DNA of 64,000 nucleotides from a virus, in IMG/VR virus record IMGVR_UViG_3300027996_001813, positions 1 through 64,000 of that record; one strand, 5' to 3'. Shown in pieces: positions 21,450 through 27,629 of the stretch. Position 1 is the stretch's first letter; each line of letters opens with the position of its first letter. Position numbers and translations under genes: made by a program. Below the pieces are notes generated by a model that saw only the letters and a list, made by a program, of their open reading frames with translations, was not told the DNA's origin and searched no databases.

Positions 21450-21701
21450 ATGAACAGATTCATCATCTACTGCCCTGAGTCGGAATCATTCGTTAGAGTT
21501 CGTCACGGATGGACCTCTGGGCATCCTGCGGAAGCAGTCAACAGCTACGCTTCACGAAGCGAAGCGAGTAAAGCACAAAGCCGTTTTCACAGCCTTCGAA
21601 ACTGTCAAGTTGTTGAAGTGCAGAAGACAGTAACATTCATGGATGGCCGAGCGGTCGAAGGCATTGGGCCGTTAACCCAACGAGAGAAATCTCCATCCTA
21701 G
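21450..21701 (+). CDS. Hypothetical protein overlapping a tRNA, 83 aa
   Basis: The protein starts MNRFIIYCPESESFVRVRHG; a beta-rich opening typical of small phage proteins with 'RSEASKAQSRF' later. Its last 65 bases lie inside the following tRNA gene (21637-21725), so the C-terminus 'DGRAVEGIGPLTQREKSPS' is encoded by tRNA sequence. Start chosen 6 nt behind TATACT. Confidence 0.6.
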   Translation: MNRFIIYCPESESFVRVRHGWTSGHPAEAVNSYASRSEASKAQSRFHSLRNCQVVEVQKTVTFMDGRAVEGIGPLTQREKSPS

Positions 21702-21725
21702 GTTCGAATCCTAGTCCATGAGCCA
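21637..21725 (+). tRNA. Long-variable-arm tRNA with anticodon GTT
   Basis: Perfect acceptor TCATGGA/TCCATGA, Ser-like D-arm (GGCCGAGCGGTCGAAGGC), anticodon stem TTGGG/CCCAA with loop CCGTTAA, long variable arm GAGA..TCTC, T-arm CTAGG-TTCGAAT-CCTAG, discriminator G, CCA. The body is that of tRNA-Ser (class II, G73), yet the anticodon reads GTT, which decodes Asn codons; position 33 is C instead of U. Confidence 0.75.
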
Positions 21726-21732
21726 ATACAAT

Positions 21733-21806
21733 CAGGCTAAAGTGTTATGGCCGCACGGGTGTTTTGGGAACATCCAGTCTAGGTTCGATTCCTAGTAGCC
21801 TGACCA
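21733..21806 (+). tRNA. tRNA-Pro (TGG)
   Basis: Acceptor CAGGCTA/TAGCCTG, anticodon stem GGTGT/ACATC with loop TTTGGGA (TGG), T-arm CTAGG-TTCGATT-CCTAG, CCA. Confidence 0.9.
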
Positions 21807-21814
21807 AACAACTC

Positions 21815-21891
21815 GGCCCTGTACCAGAATTGGCATATGGATCCGACTTAAAATCGGAGGTTTGCGGGTTCGACTCCCGCTAGGGCCACCA
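21815..21891 (+). tRNA. tRNA with anticodon TAA (Leu)
   Basis: Acceptor GGCCCTG/TAGGGCC, anticodon stem TCCGA/TCGGA with loop CTTAAAA (TAA), T-arm GCGGG-TTCGACT-CCCGC, CCA. The variable loop has only 5 nt, unlike the long arm expected for tRNA-Leu. Confidence 0.88.
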
Positions 21892-21920
21892 CCTTTACTG
21901 AAAGACCATAAAGAATAAAG

Positions 21921-22424
21921 ATGCTAAGAAAACTAACAGCGGTTCTACTTCTGCTGGCTAGCTGCCATCAGCAGAAGACAGAGAGCCCGCAGACCAACCA
22001 CGAACCGCCCGACCCTCCGCAGATTCACGAAGACTGCACCGATTGGGAGACTGGCGGATCCACGCTGCCGCTACCGCAGTTCATTGGCCACTTTGAGATT
22101 CCTGATAGGTATTTCGTTTGTGGCGACACCGACCCGACAGAACAAGACTACTACTGGTTTATTTCACAGGACGAAGTTCTGATGAACCTTGCACTAGACA
22201 GCGAAGCAGACACAACGCTTAATCTTAATGTGTGGGGTCGCAGTCTCATTCAGGACGAAGGCGAAACCATCATTGTACACGATTTGGTATACTCCTTCAT
22301 TGGAGACCCTGGCTCGTTACAGGTTACTGGATTTCCTGTGCCGCAAAGCAATTACGGCTTTGTAGTGGGTATCACCTCGTTAAACAACGTTAGCGATTAT
22401 CAGCTTGAAATCTGGCCCTTCTAG
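21921..22424 (+). CDS. Secreted lipoprotein, 167 aa
   Basis: Signal peptide MLRKLTAVLLLLASC with a lipobox (LASC, Cys 15), then a Pro-rich linker and a beta-rich domain with 'EQDYYWFISQDEVLMNLALD'. It should be lipid-anchored at the cell envelope. Phage lipoproteins often block superinfection; that role is inferred only from location. Confidence 0.7.
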   Translation: MLRKLTAVLLLLASCHQQKTESPQTNHEPPDPPQIHEDCTDWETGGSTLPLPQFIGHFEIPDRYFVCGDTDPTEQDYYWFISQDEVLMNLALDSEADTTLNLNVWGRSLIQDEGETIIVHDLVYSFIGDPGSLQVTGFPVPQSNYGFVVGITSLNNVSDYQLEIWPF

Positions 22425-22430
22425 GGTACT

Positions 22431-22460
22431 ATTCTATAAGGGGGATGGTCCTCTTATAGA
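22431..22460 (+). other. Intergenic hairpin
   Basis: TTCTATAAG/CTTATAGAA, a perfect 9-bp stem with an 11-nt loop, no T-run. Between the lipoprotein and the 481-aa gene. Confidence 0.5.
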
Positions 22461-22472
22461 ACGGATGGCAAC

Positions 22473-23918
22473 ATGTTTGATATAAAAGTAAGTATGGAAC
22501 TCCGCGACGGCTCCCGTGAGGAGTATGTTTTAAGCGGCGGGCTACACTGGAGAAAAGAAAGATACTTGCGATGGACTCAGAAGTATAAGAGACTTCTGGG
22601 TCAGGCGTTACACATTACATTAACGCAGCACAATAACTTCGACGCGACTGAGGTTGTTGTAAGTATTGCTAATGGTTTCCGTAACAAGGGAACCAAGTAT
22701 TTCACAAATCTTAAAATTGAGGTAGACGGAGAAGTTCGCGAGTATAGCGGCAAACACATGATCCGTCCTCGCGGCATCATTGCCGAGCGTTTTGTTACCG
22801 GACCTGACGCAGACCAAGTTAGGGACTACAAGCACATTCCTGAGGAATGGGTGCCGGAATGGCTGCCGCATAAAGCAAAGGTTGCCATAGACAAGTATCA
22901 CAACCGCAGCGAAGACTCGTACGGGCCGTATAAGCCTTTTTGGAATAAGTTCCACACGCTCAGTGATTCGCACGGTGGAGCGGGCATCGCCCCCTTCTCT
23001 GATTGGACCAAGTGCAAAGAAGGATACCAACTTCGTTCGCTTGAGTTCTATGGCGAGGTTTGTCGTTCACCTATTGCTTGTTTAAAGCCTAGAAATGGTA
23101 AACCATTACAGCTTAATGAAAAGTACTGGCTTGGTAGAACATATCAGCATGAATTGCCTCAGTTTAACAGTTGGCCCGACAACTGGTGTGAATATAGCGA
23201 ATGGCTGATGCACTATCAGGCTCACGATTACACGCACTTGTGGCGTATGATTCGTGCGGCGTGGCAGCTTGCTCCTTATGATCCATTTGCACGCATGTTC
23301 ATGAAGTGGGTTTGGAACGACTGCAAGATGAACCTTGAGGGTGCCGCTGGAAATAACGATTACAACAACTTGTTCTGGTCGTTAACCAAGAGAATGCGTT
23401 CTGCTGAACCCAACCAAGGGGCTCGCTGGGCTGACCGTGGTTTCTATCATGTAATTCGTTGCTTCTTGTCTGTGTCACCGTACATAGGACGCAGAGAGCG
23501 TAAGAAGTGGAGACGACTTTTCATTGCAGCTATTCGTCGTGTGGTCACACCAGATGGCGTATGCTTGAGAGACGAAAACGTACCTCAACACATTTTTGAA
23601 GTTATGGGGGACGTTCCCTTGACTCGTGGATTCCAAGCACAGCTTTTAGCTTCTGTTTATGAAGAGCTTGGCCTGGACGACATTCTTGCAAACTTTAGAA
23701 ACACGTTTCCGATTTGGGTTCCTGATTATTCAGAAACACTAAATCACTCTAACCACAACGGCCATGAAATGTACCGTCCATACAATGGTATGTACAATAT
23801 TGGCATTTTTGGTTATGATAGTTTTGAGCATTTCAATGCAGCTAATGAAAGTCGTGGAGTTAATGGATCTTCACAGGACTACGACTGCACAAATCCGAAA
23901 TCCTACTTGACAGACTGA
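22473..23918 (+). CDS. Uncharacterised protein, 481 aa
   Basis: Not recognised. It has a beta-rich N-terminal third (residues 1-85), then helical segments rich in Trp and Tyr with repeated 'W..W' pairs (WRMIRAAWQLAPYDPFARMF, MKWVWNDC, 'EPNQGARWADRGFYHVIRCF'). That composition would fit an alpha-alpha barrel, but I cannot assign an enzyme. It lies in a run of envelope-directed genes (lipoprotein before, secreted protein after). Confidence 0.7.
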   Translation: MFDIKVSMELRDGSREEYVLSGGLHWRKERYLRWTQKYKRLLGQALHITLTQHNNFDATEVVVSIANGFRNKGTKYFTNLKIEVDGEVREYSGKHMIRPRGIIAERFVTGPDADQVRDYKHIPEEWVPEWLPHKAKVAIDKYHNRSEDSYGPYKPFWNKFHTLSDSHGGAGIAPFSDWTKCKEGYQLRSLEFYGEVCRSPIACLKPRNGKPLQLNEKYWLGRTYQHELPQFNSWPDNWCEYSEWLMHYQAHDYTHLWRMIRAAWQLAPYDPFARMFMKWVWNDCKMNLEGAAGNNDYNNLFWSLTKRMRSAEPNQGARWADRGFYHVIRCFLSVSPYIGRRERKKWRRLFIAAIRRVVTPDGVCLRDENVPQHIFEVMGDVPLTRGFQAQLLASVYEELGLDDILANFRNTFPIWVPDYSETLNHSNHNGHEMYRPYNGMYNIGIFGYDSFEHFNAANESRGVNGSSQDYDCTNPKSYLTD

Positions 23919-23935
23919 GCCCTTGAGGGTATAAT
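23907..23935 (+). promoter_or_regulatory. Promoter of the secreted-protein gene
   Basis: TTGACA (23907-23912), 17 nt, TATAAT (23930-23935). The ATG is 34 nt further; the leader is pyrimidine-rich and has no Shine-Dalgarno. Confidence 0.7.
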
Positions 23936-23969
23936 TAGTCAACTTACCCCCTAACCCCTTCTATTGAAT

Positions 23970-24404
23970 ATGAAAGCACTCCTTCTAGCACTCCCCCTTC
24001 TGATGAGCGGCAACACCCCCGATTTCGAGTCCTATTGCCAATCAGGTGATAACTCCTGGGGAATTGGAGCCGTTATCGTTGGAGAAGGCACCTCCAGTCT
24101 CGCTCTTGATGACTGTAGTATGAATGTCACCAATATGGTTGGCAATCGTTACTGCGGCATCATGTACGGCACCGTCCCCATGGAACTCCCCTTCGGTGAT
24201 GGTTGGCTCTGTCTCCATCCTGGATATTCTCAGTTTATTGGTGGCACGAAGTACACTTCTGCAACCGGCGAACAAAACTGGCAAGCCACACTTGACTTTG
24301 CTTCTCCTGGTGATACCATTTACTTCCAAGCTTGGTACCGTGATCCGGGTTTCGGCAGTCAATTCAACACCTCGAACGGCCTGAAAGTTAACGTAAGGCT
24401 ATAG
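23970..24404 (+). CDS. Secreted beta-sandwich-like protein, 144 aa
   Basis: A signal peptide (MKALLLALPLLMSGNT) precedes a small Cys-containing domain. 'FGDGWLCLHPG', 'TLDFASPGDTIYFQAWYRDP' and 'FNTSNGLKVNV' follow the same order as a domain I know from secreted planctomycete and myxobacterial proteins (GDG.LC..., Q.WYRDP, FN.S.GL.V). If right, it was taken from, or is directed at, such a host. Start at 23970 gives the signal peptide. Confidence 0.7.
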   Translation: MKALLLALPLLMSGNTPDFESYCQSGDNSWGIGAVIVGEGTSSLALDDCSMNVTNMVGNRYCGIMYGTVPMELPFGDGWLCLHPGYSQFIGGTKYTSATGEQNWQATLDFASPGDTIYFQAWYRDPGFGSQFNTSNGLKVNVRL

Positions 24405-24409
24405 AACAC

Positions 24410-24484
24410 AGGGAATTGGTGTAATCGGCAACATCCTGGCCTCATAAGCCAGGGCTATGGGTTCAAGTCCCGTATTCCCAACCA
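24410..24484 (+). tRNA. tRNA-Met or Ile2 (CAT)
   Basis: Acceptor AGGGAAT/ATTCCCA with A1-A72 unpaired, anticodon stem CTGGC/GCCAG with loop CTCATAA (CAT), T-stem ATGGG/CCCGT, CCA. It could be an elongator tRNA-Met or lysidine-type tRNA-Ile. Confidence 0.82.
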
Positions 24485-24490
24485 ACACAT

Positions 24491-24568
24491 GCACCCGTGG
24501 CCTAACTGGACCAGGGCTCCCGACTACGAATCGGGCGATTGTAGGTTCAAATCCCACACTTACCTCCA
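24491..24568 (+). tRNA. tRNA-Arg (ACG), acceptor stem unpaired
   Basis: Anticodon stem CCCGA/TCGGG with loop CTACGAA (ACG), D-arm GCCT/GGGC and T-arm GTAGG-TTCAAAT-CCCAC are good. The 5' acceptor GCACCCG does not pair with the 3' strand before TCCA, so it may be inactive or a recombinant. Confidence 0.65.
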
Positions 24569-24576
24569 AATAAAAC

Positions 24577-24604
24577 TTGACAAGCACGAAAATCGTGCTA
24601 TACT
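24577..24604 (+). promoter_or_regulatory. Leaderless promoter with palindromic operator
   Basis: TTGACA (24577-24582) and TATACT (24599-24604) flank AGCACGA-AAA-TCGTGCT (24583-24599), matching the promoter at 21416-21443. Confidence 0.72.
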
Positions 24605-24609
24605 TGAGT

Positions 24610-25068
24610 ATGAACGAAATTTCCTCTCATCAGGCAACTCTCATTCACGACATTGCTTCTTACAAGGAAGTGATGGGAGCTAAGCGTTTCAAGCGTACTA
24701 AGGAAGAAATGGCAATGGGGCTGACTGCTGAAAAAGCGTTGGAACTACGCCTAAGGGAAGCCAACGATCTTCCGGCTGGTGCTGTTGGTAGTCGCCCCAC
24801 GCCGCGAGCATCTACGTCACGAAAGGGCGATATTACGATCAAGATTCGTCCTGCTGCTGGCGTTGAGTCTAGTTATTTCGAACGACTCCCAAATGGGCCT
24901 GTTGAAATAGTTCTTGATGAAAAGTGGTACGGTTGGTTTGGAACCCTGTTAGACTCTCCGTACGACGGAGACAACACGAAACTTCTAAACCACATTCTTG
25001 ACCTTGGTATAGGTGAAGCATTAACAAGGTTTCATTTTCCAAAAGACATTGAGGATTATGAATCGTAA
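24610..25068 (+). CDS. Hypothetical protein, 152 aa, leaderless
   Basis: Starts MNEISSHQATLIHDIASYKE. The C-terminal half has 'PVEIVLDEKWYGWFGTLLDS'. No family recognised. The ATG is 5 nt behind TATACT. Confidence 0.65.
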   Translation: MNEISSHQATLIHDIASYKEVMGAKRFKRTKEEMAMGLTAEKALELRLREANDLPAGAVGSRPTPRASTSRKGDITIKIRPAAGVESSYFERLPNGPVEIVLDEKWYGWFGTLLDSPYDGDNTKLLNHILDLGIGEALTRFHFPKDIEDYES

Positions 25069-25126
25069 GGATCCAATTCAGTTGTTCTTTAAGCACGTTG
25101 ACAAGACAACGGACTGTTGGTTGTGG
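25058..25126 (+). pseudogene. HNH endonuclease remnant fused to a tRNA
   Basis: The frame opens MNRKDPIQLFFKHVDKTTDC then WLWIGAR, the N-terminal signature of the HNH genes here (F..KV....CWLW.G). It then runs straight into the anticodon half of tRNA-Lys, so the nuclease lost its catalytic core. The start overlaps the end of the upstream gene. Confidence 0.6.
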
Positions 25127-25189
25127 ATTGGTGCAAGAGGCGGACTCTTAATCCGTCAGATCTGGGTTCAAATCCCAGGGGGCCGACCA
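25127..25189 (+). tRNA. tRNA-Lys (CTT), 5' part missing
   Basis: Anticodon stem GCGGA/TCCGT with loop CTCTTAA (CTT), T-arm CTGGG-TTCAAAT-CCCAG, 3' acceptor GGGGCCG, A and CCA. No 5' acceptor strand matching GGGGCCG exists upstream; HNH-remnant sequence is there instead. Probably non-functional. Confidence 0.6.
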
Positions 25190-25218
25190 AACATTCGCTC
25201 TTTGAGCGAAGCGAAAAT

Positions 25219-25295
25219 GCGGGCGTAGCATAGTGGACCAATGCATCAGCCTTCTAAGCTGAAAAACGAGGGTTCGAATCCTTCCGCCCGTACCA
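25219..25295 (+). tRNA. tRNA-Arg (TCT)
   Basis: Acceptor GCGGGCG/CGCCCGT, loop CTTCTAA (TCT) on stem CAGC/GCTG, T-loop TTCGAAT, CCA. Confidence 0.9.
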
Positions 25296-25324
25296 ACTCA
25301 CTTCGTTCGTAAGAATGAAGTCAA

Positions 25325-25413
25325 GGGAGTGTAATCAAGTGGCCGAAGATACCCGGCTTTTAACCGGATGAGCGAAAGCTCCGTCGTGGGTTCAAATCCT
25401 ACCACTCCCACCA
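25325..25413 (+). tRNA. Long-variable-arm tRNA with anticodon TTT
   Basis: Perfect acceptor GGGAGTG/CACTCCC, anticodon stem CCGG/CCGG with loop CTTTTAA (TTT), long variable arm GAGC-GAAA-GCTC, T-loop TTCAAAT, discriminator A, CCA. A long variable arm with A73 is the form of tRNA-Leu, but TTT decodes Lys codons. Confidence 0.75.
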
Positions 25414-25420
25414 AATAACT

Positions 25421-25630
25421 ATGAAATATAAAACTAAAGATAATCTAATAACGTTGGGCCTTGCAATATTAGTAATACTTTCTATCATTGCTGTTATTGG
25501 CACAATTATGGATGCTGGAAAAGACTCAGTTCGTCAAGAAGCAGTAGATAATGGACACGCCACCTGGGTTGTAAAAGAAGGATCCAAATTTACTAGTTTT
25601 GAGTGGAATAACTTGACACACGAGCAATAA
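25421..25630 (+). CDS. Small membrane protein, 69 aa
   Basis: One membrane segment near residues 9-30 (LITLGLAILVILSIIAVIGT) and a hydrophilic C-terminus. Function unknown. Its 3' end carries the -35 box of the next promoter. Confidence 0.55.
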   Translation: MKYKTKDNLITLGLAILVILSIIAVIGTIMDAGKDSVRQEAVDNGHATWVVKEGSKFTSFEWNNLTHEQ

Positions 25631-25640
25631 CGAGTATAAT
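25613..25640 (+). promoter_or_regulatory. Leaderless promoter of the 25647-25796 gene
   Basis: TTGACA (25613-25618), 16 nt, TATAAT (25635-25640), 6 nt, ATG at 25647. Confidence 0.72.
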
Positions 25641-25646
25641 GTAGTC

Positions 25647-25796
25647 ATGAACGAACAAAACGAAACAGTCACTCTCACTCGTGCAGAGCACGAACAACTC
25701 TTGGAAGATCAGCAGTTCCTTCGGGCACTACAAGCTGCTGGCGTTGACAACTGGGAAGGGTATGCAGATGCCCAAGAAATCCTGGAAGACGAATAA
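25647..25796 (+). CDS. Small acidic protein, 49 aa, leaderless
   Basis: The frame reads MNEQNETVTLTRAEHEQLLE, then 'DQQFLRALQAAGVDNWEGY'. It looks like a small helical phage protein ('LTR.EHE.LL.D...L.AL.AAGVDNWEGY.DA'), a type I know only as hypothetical. Promoter and composition support it. Confidence 0.65.
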   Translation: MNEQNETVTLTRAEHEQLLEDQQFLRALQAAGVDNWEGYADAQEILEDE

Positions 25797-25798
25797 CA

Positions 25799-25885
25799 CT
25801 CTCTCCGACATTCACTAACTATAGATAATATCAAAGGTTAATCGAACTGAAGGAATCCCACAGAAATTTTTTCTGTCGGAGAGAG
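25799..25885 (+). ncRNA. Candidate structured RNA closed by a 12-bp stem
   Basis: CTCTCTCCGACA (25799-25810) pairs perfectly with TGTCGGAGAGAG (25874-25885) across 63 nt. Inside, CAGAAA-TTT-TTTCTG forms a second hairpin at 25861-25875 that competes with the closing stem. It lies between a small gene and tRNA-Leu. Confidence 0.5.
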
Positions 25886-25889
25886 CCAT

Positions 25890-25976
25890 GCAGGAATGGC
25901 GTAATTGGTAGCCGCACGAGATTTAGGATCTCGTATCAGAAATGGTGTGGGGGTTCGAGTCCCCCTTCCTGTACCA
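25890..25976 (+). tRNA. tRNA-Leu (TAG)
   Basis: Acceptor GCAGGAA/TTCCTGT, anticodon stem CGAGA/TCTCG with loop TTTAGGA (TAG), long variable arm, T-arm GGGGG-TTCGAGT-CCCCC, discriminator A, CCA. A normal class II tRNA-Leu. Confidence 0.92.
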
Positions 25977-25993
25977 CACACTTTTTACTTACT

Positions 25994-26080
25994 ATGAGCG
26001 AACTAATCATTCAGCCTACCACGATTGAGGCTATCAAACCCCACCCTAATGCTGATCGCGATGTTTTTAGCACACGCTGA
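25994..26080 (+). pseudogene. Truncated ORF resembling an RNA-ligase N-terminus
   Basis: The 28-codon frame contains 'IEAIKPHPNADR', the opening of the OB-type domain in EMAP/tRNA-binding proteins and DRB0094-type RNA ligases (IKPHPNADRLE). It stops after 'DVFSTR'. It may be a remnant; the following membrane-protein gene starts inside it in another frame. Confidence 0.35.
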
Positions 26081-26282
26081 CCCCGCTGTACCAGGCTCCT
26101 TCGGATTATTTTTCATCTTGGCTGAGATAGTATTAATCCTATGCTGCTTCGCTGTCCCGGTTACGTTTATACTTGCCTTTGTTGCACCTCTGATTAGCAT
26201 ATATTGTACTCGTTGGAATGATTGGCTGAAAGATAAAGAAGAAGAACGGAAACGAAATGCATTGAAACACCGAATGTCATGA
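26049..26282 (+). CDS. Small membrane protein, 77 aa
   Basis: Two hydrophobic segments (LIAMFLAHADPAVPGSFG region and FILAEIVLILCCFAVPVTFI onward) and a charged end (KDKEEERKRNALKHR). Function unknown. Ends in an ATGA overlap with the next gene. Confidence 0.55.
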   Translation: MLIAMFLAHADPAVPGSFGLFFILAEIVLILCCFAVPVTFILAFVAPLISIYCTRWNDWLKDKEEERKRNALKHRMS

Positions 26283-26500
26283 GTAGGAAAAATCCCAGAT
26301 CTACTACTCCTCTGGTTTTTCAAAAACCGATTAAGATTAAATCTCTCAAGCCCATACTATCACAGCGTGACCTCAAGAGACTGATGGTTGCTCAGATTCT
26401 CTCTGGTATGCTATCCAACACTAGAAAGGAGAAGTTCGATACGTCTGATCTGACCTCACAAGCAATCGAATGTGCCGACAGGATCATTGACCTAACCTAA
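26279..26500 (+). CDS. Hypothetical protein, 73 aa
   Basis: Basic N-terminus (MSRKNPRSTTPLVFQKPIKI) and a helical C-terminus ending 'QAIECADRIIDLT'. Coupled to the upstream gene by ATGA. Not recognised. Confidence 0.55.
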   Translation: MSRKNPRSTTPLVFQKPIKIKSLKPILSQRDLKRLMVAQILSGMLSNTRKEKFDTSDLTSQAIECADRIIDLT

Positions 26501-26605
26501 TGCTAGATAAAGACTTACGCCTGTAGAAAACTTAAGAATCCCCCTTACACTCTACTGCCAAGGTGTCATAATGTATATGTACTCCTCCCAGTAAAAGGTA
26601 AACAC

Positions 26606-27178
26606 ATGACAACAACAACTAACCTCACGCTTGACAACTTCGCAAAGGAAACGGGCTTTCGTTTTCGAGTGACCAAAAATCAAGCTGCACGTATCGCACT
26701 TACCTCTCTTGACGCTGCTGCTCGTTCCACCTTTAGTGGACTCAGTATTGAAGATGCAGCTAACGTTCTTGAGAATTCCCGTAACAACAAAGGCAAGCCG
26801 TTCAATTGGGTAAAAGAATCCCTTGAAATCATTGATGGCTGGAACGATTCAATGTCGTTGACCCGCGAAGGGGCCTTTCAAGAGTTCTTGGCTAACGGTG
26901 GCCTAGAAAAACTACAAGGCCGCAAGCCCGAAGTACCTGACTCGGTGTATCTTGATCCCGCACTGACTTTGAAAAACTTTACGGATCTAGCCGAAGCTGC
27001 CACTGGAGCCAAGCATCGCTTTCGTATGTCTCGTGAACAAAACGTCAGGTTTAAAGCTGGCGACCTGACACGCGAACAAGCGTTGGCCGAAGTCGTAGCG
27101 TCTAAACAACCTCAAACCCCCGTCGCACAGGAAGAAGCTATCACTGTGGCAGATGGTATTGAAACCACTGGTAGCTGA
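26606..27178 (+). CDS. Hypothetical protein with internal repeat, 190 aa
   Basis: Two similar halves: 'LTLDNFAKETGFRFRVTKNQ' at residues 7-26 and 'LTLKNFTDLAEAATGAKHRF' then RMSREQ near 117-142. The duplication suggests a two-domain binding protein. It sits directly before SSB, so a DNA-related role is possible. A promoter-like TTACAC-N17-CATAAT lies upstream. Confidence 0.65.
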   Translation: MTTTTNLTLDNFAKETGFRFRVTKNQAARIALTSLDAAARSTFSGLSIEDAANVLENSRNNKGKPFNWVKESLEIIDGWNDSMSLTREGAFQEFLANGGLEKLQGRKPEVPDSVYLDPALTLKNFTDLAEAATGAKHRFRMSREQNVRFKAGDLTREQALAEVVASKQPQTPVAQEEAITVADGIETTGS

Positions 27179-27186
27179 ACATAAAT

Positions 27187-27606
27187 ATGAGTAATCTCAA
27201 TCAATTTATTGCCCAAGGCAACCTTGTTGATGACCCCAAGGTGATGGGTCAAGAAAATAACGTCGTACGATTTACCATTGCTGTTAACAATGGCTTCGGT
27301 GATCGCAAGACCACTACCTTCGTGGACTGTGTTGGTTTTGGCAAGCAGGCCGAGATCATGGGCAAGCACCTTGAAAAAGGTAAGCAAATCCTTATCAGGG
27401 GCAATCTTATCCCGAACAGTTGGACGAACGACGAAGGCGAGAAGCGTACCAAGCTAGAAGTTCAGCTTGAAAACGTCAATGGTTTCTTCTTCGTTGGCAA
27501 CAGCGGTGGTTCCGGGGCTCCCAGCGTGGGCGGTGACGAACCCGGTGAAAAGGTTCCTGCCACAACTGGTGGTGGCGAAGGCGGTACTGACGAACAACTC
27601 TTCTAA
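27187..27606 (+). CDS. ssb: Single-stranded DNA-binding protein, 139 aa
   Basis: A bacterial-type OB-fold SSB: 'NQFIAQGNLVDDPKV', 'FTIAVNN', 'FVDCVGFGKQAEIMGKHLEK', then GKQILIRGNL and a Gly-rich linker from about residue 104. The C-terminal tip is DEQLF; bacterial SSBs usually end in an acidic DDDIPF-like tip that docks partners, so partner choice may differ. It coats ssDNA during replication and repair. Confidence 0.93.
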   Translation: MSNLNQFIAQGNLVDDPKVMGQENNVVRFTIAVNNGFGDRKTTTFVDCVGFGKQAEIMGKHLEKGKQILIRGNLIPNSWTNDEGEKRTKLEVQLENVNGFFFVGNSGGSGAPSVGGDEPGEKVPATTGGGEGGTDEQLF

Positions 27607-27629
27607 TCGTCAGTAAGAGATAAAAAACT

